The notes under the pieces: model-generated
Told to the model about the DNA's origin: nothing
Seen by the model: the letters and a program-made list of their open reading frames with translations, nothing else
Database searches by the model: none
Translations under genes and position numbers: made by a program
Part shown: positions 57,842-64,000 of the stretch, one piece after another
Layout of the letters: every line of letters begins with the position of its first letter
Numbering within the stretch: the first letter of the stretch is position 1
Assembly (NCBI GenBank): GCA_023953905.1
Contig: JAMLJA010000002.1
Span: 384,465-448,464, forward strand
Direction: 5' to 3'
Origin: Rhizobiaceae bacterium
Lineage (GTDB): Bacteria > Pseudomonadota > Alphaproteobacteria > Rhizobiales > Rhizobiaceae
Length of the DNA stretch: 64,000 nucleotides

Positions 57842-58768
57842 TCACTTTTCCTTCCTGGCAATGAGGGCCCAGCCGCGTCGCGCAATTCCGGTCACGCCAT
57901 GGGGCAGCAGCAGTACCGCCAGAACGATCGCCGTTCCGTAGAAGATGTGCTCCTGTCCGCCAAGGCCAAGGGCATAGCTGCCAAGCGTGACGAGAAGCAC
58001 GGCTCCAACAAGCGGTCCGACGACATTGTCCTCCCCGCCGACCTTGACATAGGCCAGCGCGAAGGCGGCCAGCAGGAAGCTGAAATCACCAGGACTGATG
58101 ACGTTGTTGACGAAGGCATGGAGGCTGCCAGCAATTCCGGCCGCGAATGAAGCGGCGGCAAAACATGCGATCTTGCAGAACAGGATATTGAGGCCAACGG
58201 TGCGCGCCACGTCCTCATTGTCCCGGATTGCGGTCAGGATCCTGCCGAAGTCGGATCGTTCGAGAACGTAGAGCCCGAAGATCAGAATGGCTGCAACGGC
58301 CATCACGAATGTCGGCATCCACGCGTCGAGAGCCATTGGCGGGAAAATCCCGACCATGCCCGAATTGCCCCCCAACACCATGCTCTTGGAATAGAGAATG
58401 CGGATCGCCTCGGTGAAGGCGAAGCCGATCAGGAGGAAATACGGTCCCTTGGTCCTCAGCGTGACAAAACCAAACACGATGCTGATGAGCGCCGCAATGA
58501 TGCCCCCCAGCACAAGCGCGACCAGAAAGGGCCAATCAAGGATCGTGACCGCCACGCCGGCAGTGTAGGCGCCGATGCCGACAAAGGCAGCGGTCGCGAA
58601 GTTCAGTTCGCCCATCAGCATCACGAAACGCAGGCTGGCAGCCATCAGTGCCGCGATCGAGATGAGATTGATGACACTCGAAATATAGGGGTCCTTGACG
58701 ATCAGGGTGGCTGCGAGCGCGATACCGATGCCGATCGCCCAGTAGGGCAGCTTCAAATTGTCATCCAT
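57842..58768 (-). CDS. livM: branched-chain-type ABC transporter permease LivM
   Basis: 308 residues from ATG 58768 with about eight membrane helices. LivM features include GELNFATAAFVGIGAYTAGV near the start, TKGPYFLLIGFAFTEAIRI and the cytoplasmic EAA-like loop GRILTAIRDNEDVARTVG. It overlaps livH by 8 bases. Forms the membrane channel with LivH. Confidence 0.95.
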   Translation of the reverse strand: MDDNLKLPYWAIGIGIALAATLIVKDPYISSVINLISIAALMAASLRFVMLMGELNFATAAFVGIGAYTAGVAVTILDWPFLVALVLGGIIAALISIVFGFVTLRTKGPYFLLIGFAFTEAIRILYSKSMVLGGNSGMVGIFPPMALDAWMPTFVMAVAAILIFGLYVLERSDFGRILTAIRDNEDVARTVGLNILFCKIACFAAASFAAGIAGSLHAFVNNVISPGDFSFLLAAFALAYVKVGGEDNVVGPLVGAVLLVTLGSYALGLGGQEHIFYGTAIVLAVLLLPHGVTGIARRGWALIARKEK

Positions 58769-59636
58769 GGCCGAGCAGCCCCTTGGGTCGTACAAGCAGG
58801 ACGACAATTACGAGTACGAAAATGGCGATCGTGGCTGACGTGGGGTCAAGATAGAAACCTCCGAAGGTTTCAATCGCAGCAACGAACAGGCCGCCAAGTA
58901 TGGCCCCGGGTACGCTGCCCAGCCCGCCAATGATGACCGCGATGAATCCCTTGATGAGGTAATCCGCGCCAATCACGGGAGAGACAATCGAGATCGGCGC
59001 AATCAGCGCACCGGCAAGTGCCGCGAGGGCTGCGGCGATCATGAACCCCGCAAGCGCCATCCTGTTATATGGGACACCTTGAAGCATCGCGGCCTCATGA
59101 TCGATGGAGACGGCGCGCAGCGCCTTGCCAAGTTTTGTACGCGTCAGGGCCCAGTAGAGCGCTGCCGTGATGATCACGGCGGCCGCACACAGCGCGACAC
59201 GCTGAACGGTCACCGAAGCCCCGAGAATGGTTACGGTGCCCGGGAGAATTTCGGGCACCGGCCTGACGGCGCCGCCGAAAGTCTTCAGCAGGATGCCGTC
59301 AAGCAAAAGCACAAGGCCGATGGAAAGGATGAACGAGCCGACCATGTCGCGTTGGAAATACTTGAATCCGAACACGTACATGAGGAAGCCGAGCACCATC
59401 GCCACAGCCACGCCAGCGATGACCGCGAGCAGATAGGCAGGCAGAACGGGAAGCCCCGTATCCGCCAACCATGGCACCGTATACGCCACGACCAGTGCCG
59501 AAACGGCAAAGAGATGGCCGTGAGCGAAGTTCACGATCCGCATAACGCCGAAGATGAGCGTCAGGCCGAGCGAGAACAGGATGTAGACGGCGCCAATCTG
59601 CAGGCTCGTCAGGATGAGCTGTATCGCGGTTTGCAT
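58761..59636 (-). CDS. livH: branched-chain-type ABC transporter permease LivH
   Basis: 291 residues with eight membrane helices. GAVYILFSLGLTLIFGVMRIVNFAHGHL is the LivH N-terminal signature (split: LTLIFGVMRIVNFAHG), and the C-terminal GGLGSVPGAILGGLFVAAIE block is typical. It begins 34 bases after the substrate-binding protein gene. Confidence 0.96.
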   Translation of the reverse strand: MQTAIQLILTSLQIGAVYILFSLGLTLIFGVMRIVNFAHGHLFAVSALVVAYTVPWLADTGLPVLPAYLLAVIAGVAVAMVLGFLMYVFGFKYFQRDMVGSFILSIGLVLLLDGILLKTFGGAVRPVPEILPGTVTILGASVTVQRVALCAAAVIITAALYWALTRTKLGKALRAVSIDHEAAMLQGVPYNRMALAGFMIAAALAALAGALIAPISIVSPVIGADYLIKGFIAVIIGGLGSVPGAILGGLFVAAIETFGGFYLDPTSATIAIFVLVIVVLLVRPKGLLGHG

Positions 59637-59670
59637 CGCTGAAATGCCTCTGTCGGGTCGAGCCTGACGG

Positions 59671-60858
59671 TTACTTGCCGTCAGGAACGACGCGCGCCAT
59701 TTCCACGAGCTTGCCGTCCTGGATCTGTGTCACGATCACCGGAAGACGCATCTGCTGACGCGATCCGTACGAATCCATTCCGTAGAAGCCGATTTCGCCT
59801 CCGTAGAAGGTCTTGAAGGTGACATCCGGCATCACTTTCGCGACTTCCTTGGGATCGATGCTCTTGGCAGCTTCAATGCCGGCCTTGAGTGCGTAGACAG
59901 AATCGTAGAAGCCGATCTGGATGGCGTTCAGGGACTCGCCAATAGCAGCGCGCGCATCCTCGTTCACCTTCTTCTGGTGATCCGTGACGTCGGGACCGTC
60001 GAATGTCACGCCGGCGCCCATATAGACACCCTCGACTGCGTCGCCGCCGGTTGCCTTGAGGCCATCGGCGCCCGTGCCGACCTCGACGACCTTGACGCCC
60101 TTCCAGCCAAGAGAATCGAGTTCTCGCAGCACGGCACCAGCATCGGCAGGCGGCATTCCGCCCAGATCAATGATGTCGGGCTTCATGGAGGCTAGACGCG
60201 CGGCAATAGGCTGAAACTCCGTCGTGCCGCGCTCATAGAAGTCGCTGGAGAGGATCTCTACGCCCGTCTTCTTCCAGACGCCATTGGCAACGGATTCGGT
60301 TTCCTGACCCGATGCATCGTTGGGATTCAACATGGCGAGCGTCTTCGCCTCGGGATGCGCCTGGTGGATATAGGGGATCAACTGCGGGAGAATCTCGAAC
60401 GGCGTGTTCATCTGGGTAAAGGTCAGCGGAAAATCCGGACCCTTGATGCTGGATCCCCACGCTGTCGTGAAGATCATCACACCCTGCCGCTCGGTGAGCG
60501 ACTGAAGCGCCTTCACCGGCGCCGTGCCAAGGCTTCCGCCGATGAACTTCACACCCTCGCGGTTGAGCAGCGTCTGCGCAACGCGCGTGCCTTCAGCCGC
60601 GTTGTACTTGTTGTCGTAGCCGACGCACTCGAAATTGTAGGTGACGTCACCAACCTTGACACCACCCGCTTCATTGATCTCGCTGGCGGCCTCCTTGCAC
60701 ATGAACTCCGAACCCTTGCCCCATGTGGCGCCGGAACCGGAGAGCGGGATGGAAAGCCCGAGCTTGATGATTTCCTGTGCATTCGCGCCAGCGACCGACC
60801 CGGCAACGCCGAATACGGCTCCCAGCACGACGAATTTCATGGACTTCACGATAGACAT
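59671..60858 (-). CDS. periplasmic substrate-binding protein of the Liv-type transporter
   Basis: 395 residues. Signal peptide (to ANAQ, about residue 28) and Peripla_BP_6 fold: IKLGLSIPLSGSGATWGKGSE at the ligand cleft start and VKFIGGSLGTAPVKALQSLTERQGVMIFTTAWGSS in the hinge area. It contains three Cys-free lobes apart from CKEAAS and ECVGYD, which may form one disulfide. Ligand is not predictable; the enzymes around it suggest a carboxylic acid. Confidence 0.93.
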   Translation of the reverse strand: MSIVKSMKFVVLGAVFGVAGSVAGANAQEIIKLGLSIPLSGSGATWGKGSEFMCKEAASEINEAGGVKVGDVTYNFECVGYDNKYNAAEGTRVAQTLLNREGVKFIGGSLGTAPVKALQSLTERQGVMIFTTAWGSSIKGPDFPLTFTQMNTPFEILPQLIPYIHQAHPEAKTLAMLNPNDASGQETESVANGVWKKTGVEILSSDFYERGTTEFQPIAARLASMKPDIIDLGGMPPADAGAVLRELDSLGWKGVKVVEVGTGADGLKATGGDAVEGVYMGAGVTFDGPDVTDHQKKVNEDARAAIGESLNAIQIGFYDSVYALKAGIEAAKSIDPKEVAKVMPDVTFKTFYGGEIGFYGMDSYGSRQQMRLPVIVTQIQDGKLVEMARVVPDGK

Positions 60859-60895
60859 TTCAACTCCTCCTCATTGGTGACGGATGCCCGTCCTC

Positions 60896-62131
60896 TTACG
60901 CGTGTAGTTGCTCCTTAGCCGACCAAGACAGCTGGCTAATCTCCTCTGCTCCGTAGCCCAATGCCGACAGAACCTGATCCGTGTCCGCTCCGAGCGAGGG
61001 GGCCGGCCTGGTTGCCAGAGACATCGTCGCGGCAGTCCTCAAAGTGGTTGCCGCCACCGGCACACCTGCCGACTGGTCAAGGCGGAAAAAGCCACCCGCC
61101 ATGTTCTCGTCGGCCTTCAAAGCCTGCCCCGGCGTCAACACCGGACATCCCGGCAGACGCACGGCTTCAAGCTGCGAGAGACATTCCTCGACCGTGCGGA
61201 CGGCGCACCAATCAGCCATTATGGCACTGAGCTCTGCACCGTTTTCACCTCGGGCAATGTCCGATGCGAAGCGCTCCTCGCCAATGAGATCCTCACGGCC
61301 CACCAGACGCGCCCAACGCGCGAACATGCCATCGCCGATGACCTGCGCCATCACCCAGCCGTCACGCGCGCGAAAAAGGTCCGAGGGACCAGAAATCGGA
61401 CTGCGGTTGGCCAATGGCTCACGGGTTCGGGCGCCTGCCGCTTCCTCGATCAGCATCGGGTTCGTCATGGTCAGCGCAGTTCCAAGCAGCGATGCCTTCA
61501 CATGCTGTCCCTGGCCGGTGCGGCTGCGCTCATATATGGCGGTGACTGTGGCGAAGGCCGCAGCCATCGCCGTCGAAAAGTCGACATAAGAGACGGCCGC
61601 ACGCATTGGCTGTTCGCCGGTGCCCGTAAGATGCATGGCGCCGCTCAGGGCCTGGCCAGTACCATCGAAGCCGATCCGATTCTTGTCCCGCCCTTCGAAA
61701 CCGAGGGCGCATATGGTGGTCAGGATGATGTCCTTTCGGATCGCCTTGAGTGACTCGTAATCCAGACGCGCGCGTTTCAAAGCCGCGTCCGGCAGATTGA
61801 CGATCACAACGTCTGCGCTTGCCACCAATCGCTCGAACGCCTTTCGGCCATCGGCTTGCTCGAGATCGAGGATGACTGATTTCTTGTTTCGATTGACCTG
61901 AATATAGAGCGCTCCGCGTCCTTCGATGCCGATCGGCATCACGTCGCGGTCTGGCGCGCCTCCGGGAGGGTCAATCCGAATGACCTCGGCACCCTGGTCG
62001 GCAAGAAGCGCGGCGCAATAGGGCGCGGCAATGTAACGGCCAAGATCGAGCACGCGCAGACCGCTGAGCCCCATCGGTTCCCGCTGCTCTGCCAGCGCTG
62101 CCTGCTGCTCCGTTCGGATCTTTTCCGACAC
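60896..62131 (-). CDS. CaiB/BaiF family CoA transferase
   Basis: 411 residues from GTG 62131 with AGGA 5 bases upstream. Family III CoA transferase. LSGLRVLDLGRYIAAPYCAALLADQGAEVIRI near the start and YERSRTGQGQHV with the nearby Asp of the catalytic site (VSYVDFSTAMAAA) are conserved. It moves CoA between acyl groups without ATP and so can start or recycle acids in the pathway. First gene of the minus-strand run, next to the IclR promoter region. Confidence 0.93.
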   Translation of the reverse strand: MSEKIRTEQQAALAEQREPMGLSGLRVLDLGRYIAAPYCAALLADQGAEVIRIDPPGGAPDRDVMPIGIEGRGALYIQVNRNKKSVILDLEQADGRKAFERLVASADVVIVNLPDAALKRARLDYESLKAIRKDIILTTICALGFEGRDKNRIGFDGTGQALSGAMHLTGTGEQPMRAAVSYVDFSTAMAAAFATVTAIYERSRTGQGQHVKASLLGTALTMTNPMLIEEAAGARTREPLANRSPISGPSDLFRARDGWVMAQVIGDGMFARWARLVGREDLIGEERFASDIARGENGAELSAIMADWCAVRTVEECLSQLEAVRLPGCPVLTPGQALKADENMAGGFFRLDQSAGVPVAATTLRTAATMSLATRPAPSLGADTDQVLSALGYGAEEISQLSWSAKEQLHA

Positions 62132-62189
62132 CGTTCCTACCCTGTTTTGTGCGATTTGGGCCTTCCCGAACCGCCCCTTCCGTGCTAGG

Positions 62190-62227
62190 CATTCTCTATA
62201 CGGAATGTCATTCACATTTTCATGAAA
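62190..62227. promoter_or_regulatory. candidate IclR operator region between the divergent operons
   Basis: CATTC (62190-62194) and GAATG (62203-62207) form a perfect dyad with an 8-base spacer. A 10-base palindrome TTTCATGAAA follows at 62218-62227, and a further ATTC lies at 62210-62213. The region lies between the GTG of the CoA transferase at 62131 and the IclR start at 62239, as expected for a regulator that controls both sides. Confidence 0.5.
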
Positions 62228-62238
62228 GCCATTCATAC

Positions 62239-63069
62239 ATGACTGCCCACGTCGATCAAGACCCTGCACCAAAATTCGTCGGAGCGGTCGCAAACGCGAT
62301 CTCGATCCTGAGGGCATTGGCAGAAAGCGCCGAGCCAGCGGGTGTCGCCGTGGTGGCACGCCAGACCGGCATCAGTGTCAGCACGTGCTTCAACATATTG
62401 CGTACGCTGGCAAGCGAACGCCTTGTGGTGTTCGACAATGTCGACAAGACGTATCGCATCGGGTTGGGCGTATTGGAATTTTCTGTGCCGCTGTTGGGGG
62501 CAAATCAGGCCGATCTGATCAGGCCGGAACTTCAGCGCCTGTCATCCGATCACAAGAGCCTCATATGCCTTTGGCAGATCACCGAACGAGAGCGCGTGAT
62601 GCTGGTCGACCGCGTTTCGGTCGCTCGGACGGTAAGGGTCGATATGTCCTATGGATCGCGCCTTCCGGCTCATGTCGGAGCGGTTGGTCGATGCTATGCG
62701 GCGATCACCAATATCGACAGGGAAGCCTTGAAGCAGCGTTTCGAGCACCTGAAGTGGCAATCGCCACCTAGCTTCGAATCCTATCTCGCCGACGTCGATC
62801 AGGCCCGCCGAAACGGCTTTGCGTTTGATCTCGGACAACTCTTCATCGGCGTGGAGATCGCTGCATCGATCATCACGGACACCACAGGCAGGCCGCGCCT
62901 TGGCATCAGTGCCATTAACATTGCTGGCCAAATTCCCAGGCGCGACCTCGAGCGGCTGGCGATCGATCTGCGCAACACCACGGATTGGCTGAGCGAGACG
63001 CTTTTCGGTGTTGCTAAAGGTGTCAGACAAACCGGACGGCGGGCAATCGCGGCGGGACAACACGCATGA
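62239..63069 (+). CDS. IclR-family transcriptional regulator
   Basis: 276 residues from ATG 62239. N-terminal winged helix (AVANAISILRALAESAEPAGVAVVARQTGISVSTCFNILRTL) and C-terminal effector domain (TRTVRVDMSYGSRLPAHVGAVGRCYAAI). IclR proteins often control a neighbouring catabolic operon and bind its substrate or a related acid. It overlaps the first MaoC gene by ATGA and is divergent from the large minus-strand operon. Confidence 0.93.
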   Translation: MTAHVDQDPAPKFVGAVANAISILRALAESAEPAGVAVVARQTGISVSTCFNILRTLASERLVVFDNVDKTYRIGLGVLEFSVPLLGANQADLIRPELQRLSSDHKSLICLWQITERERVMLVDRVSVARTVRVDMSYGSRLPAHVGAVGRCYAAITNIDREALKQRFEHLKWQSPPSFESYLADVDQARRNGFAFDLGQLFIGVEIAASIITDTTGRPRLGISAINIAGQIPRRDLERLAIDLRNTTDWLSETLFGVAKGVRQTGRRAIAAGQHA

Positions 63070-63482
63070 CACATACCATTGACGACGCCGTCTGGACCTA
63101 TGAGGATTTCCAACCGGGCGAGACGTACGGCTCTGTCGAACTCAAGCTAGATGAAACCAGACTGGCGCTCTGGAAAGAGGTGTATGGCGACGAGGCACGC
63201 ATCGACCAGACCGGACGTGTGCCCCGTGGGCTTTTGGTGGCGGGCATGATGGAAACCTATCTTCGTGTGGTCTCGCCCCGCCCGCCCGGCAACATCCACG
63301 CCAGTCAGAAACTCATGCTCGGATCTGGATCGCTCAAGGTTGGCGATACTGTCACCGCGACCGTGACCTGTCTGGACAAAATCCGTCGCAAGGACAGGGG
63401 TTGGGTCACCATCGGCGTCGTCATGAACAGCAACGGTCATGAACTGTTGCGCGGCGAGATCCGCACTGTCTGGGCACGATGA
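63066..63482 (+). CDS. MaoC-like hydratase subunit without catalytic motif
   Basis: 138 residues. A hot-dog fold of the MaoC type is indicated by WTYEDFQPGETYGSVELKLDETRLALWKEVYGDEARI near the start and the C-terminal VTCLDKIRRKDRGWVTIGV. The motif DxNPxHxD and the following HG of active MaoC hydratases are not found; the equivalent segment is YGDEARIDQTGRVPRG. It is followed after 7 bases by a MaoC protein that has the motif. Likely the non-catalytic half of a heteromeric hydratase. Confidence 0.8.
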   Translation: MTHTIDDAVWTYEDFQPGETYGSVELKLDETRLALWKEVYGDEARIDQTGRVPRGLLVAGMMETYLRVVSPRPPGNIHASQKLMLGSGSLKVGDTVTATVTCLDKIRRKDRGWVTIGVVMNSNGHELLRGEIRTVWAR

Positions 63483-63489
63483 GCAACCA

Positions 63490-63900
63490 ATGACACAGAC
63501 AATACAAAAGACAGTGCTTCCACCTGAACTTGTCACGCGGGAATTGAAGACTGGTCCCGTCTCGACACGCAAATACGCCGAGCTGACAACCGACTTCAAT
63601 CCAATCCACATGGACCCGGTATTTGCTGCCGGAACGAGCTTCGGACAGCCCATCATCCATGGCACGATGGGGCTCAACCTGCTGGTCGACACGATCGAAG
63701 CGACCTTTGGCGATCCGGCACCCGGATTGGAGATCGATGTCCGGTTCATTCGACCGGTTCCGGTTGGCACCACGATCCGCGCTGGCGGCTCGCTGCGCAA
63801 AGCATCCACGGGAACATATGACGTCTTTGTGGAGACGGCGGCGGGAGAGCGCGCTGTCGAAGGCACGTTGCGCGTCGTAACGACAAGCGCTTCCAGCTAG
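63490..63900 (+). CDS. MaoC-like enoyl-CoA hydratase subunit
   Basis: 136 residues. The active motif DFNPIHMDPVFA, with the hydration-site Asp and His, and GQPIIHGTMGLNLL are both present. Such proteins hydrate trans-2-enoyl-CoA esters. With the preceding motif-less gene it resembles two-subunit hydratases such as ChsH1-ChsH2 of cholesterol breakdown. The acyl-CoA dehydrogenase start follows after 17 bases. Confidence 0.88.
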   Translation: MTQTIQKTVLPPELVTRELKTGPVSTRKYAELTTDFNPIHMDPVFAAGTSFGQPIIHGTMGLNLLVDTIEATFGDPAPGLEIDVRFIRPVPVGTTIRAGGSLRKASTGTYDVFVETAAGERAVEGTLRVVTTSASS

Positions 63901-63917
63901 AAATCGGAGAATTTTTC

Positions 63918-64000
63918 ATGACCGACTGGGTCGATGACGACACATTCGCGCATCTCAAGGATGCGATCCAGCGCTTTGTGACCGAGCGCCTGATTCCCAA
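63918..64000 (+). CDS. acyl-CoA dehydrogenase, N-terminal fragment (cut by window edge)
   Basis: Only the first 27 codons are in the window, beginning MTDWVDDDTFAHLKDAIQRF and continuing VTERLIP. This resembles the N-terminal helix of acyl-CoA dehydrogenases. GGAGA lies before ATG 63918. Family call is based on this helix and on context with the two MaoC genes. Confidence 0.6.
   Translation, partial: MTDWVDDDTFAHLKDAIQRFVTERLIP

Overview
The window is chromosomal DNA of a high-GC alphaproteobacterium, most likely order Rhizobiales near Mesorhizobium, Aquamicrobium or Nitratireductor. Signs are the Omp19-type lipoprotein, the mdh-sucCD-sucAB-lpd order, small DUF1127, DUF1328, DUF1244 and DUF1036 genes, the AFG1/ZapE ATPase, and EcfG-type stress promoters. 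I see no tRNA, rRNA, insertion sequence, prophage or CRISPR. Genus is inference.

Region 1 (1-17 kb) is mostly housekeeping. It holds a lytic transglycosylase (cut by the window edge), a membrane diguanylate cyclase, ffh with a chorismate mutase and rpsP, then phhB, thpR, a tesA/ybbA/ybbP unit, a BI-1 (ybhL) gene with a long structured leader, two small enzymes, and a minus-strand block dapF-mtaB-ftsY-yciB. ffh and ftsY, the SRP GTPase and its receptor, lie about 10 kb apart.

Region 2 (17-30 kb) has an Omp19-like lipoprotein, zapE, and the TCA block mdh-sucC-sucD-sucA-sucB. Three small genes (MAPEG, a secreted protein, an SDR) separate this block from lpd.

Region 3 (30-42 kb) has an Ala/Pro-rich membrane protein, a TraB/GumN protein, xerC, rimM-trmD, rplS, an N-formylglutamate amidohydrolase, pyruvate kinase and a DUF1127 gene. 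A four-gene minus-strand envelope operon follows, behind a perfect EcfG-type promoter. The usual rpsP-rimM-trmD-rplS cluster is split: rpsP sits about 28 kb from rimM.

Region 4 (42-49 kb) has an AI-2E permease and a divergent sulfide:quinone oxidoreductase / persulfide-sensing ArsR pair with an apparent operator. An Lrp-type regulator faces an AceE-like E1 that lacks the N-terminal E2-binding part.

Region 5 (49-64 kb, running off the end) is the most unusual. Twelve closely packed minus-strand genes encode a CoA transferase, a complete branched-chain-type ABC transporter, an acyl-CoA synthetase, two SDRs, an enoyl-CoA hydratase-like protein, an Old Yellow Enzyme-type flavoprotein and a hydroxyisobutyrate-dehydrogenase-like protein. 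An IclR regulator, two small MaoC proteins and an acyl-CoA dehydrogenase start are divergent. Several enzymes have non-canonical active-site residues and one MaoC lacks its catalytic motif. I read this as an uncharacterised uptake and CoA-dependent catabolic system for an unknown carboxylic acid.
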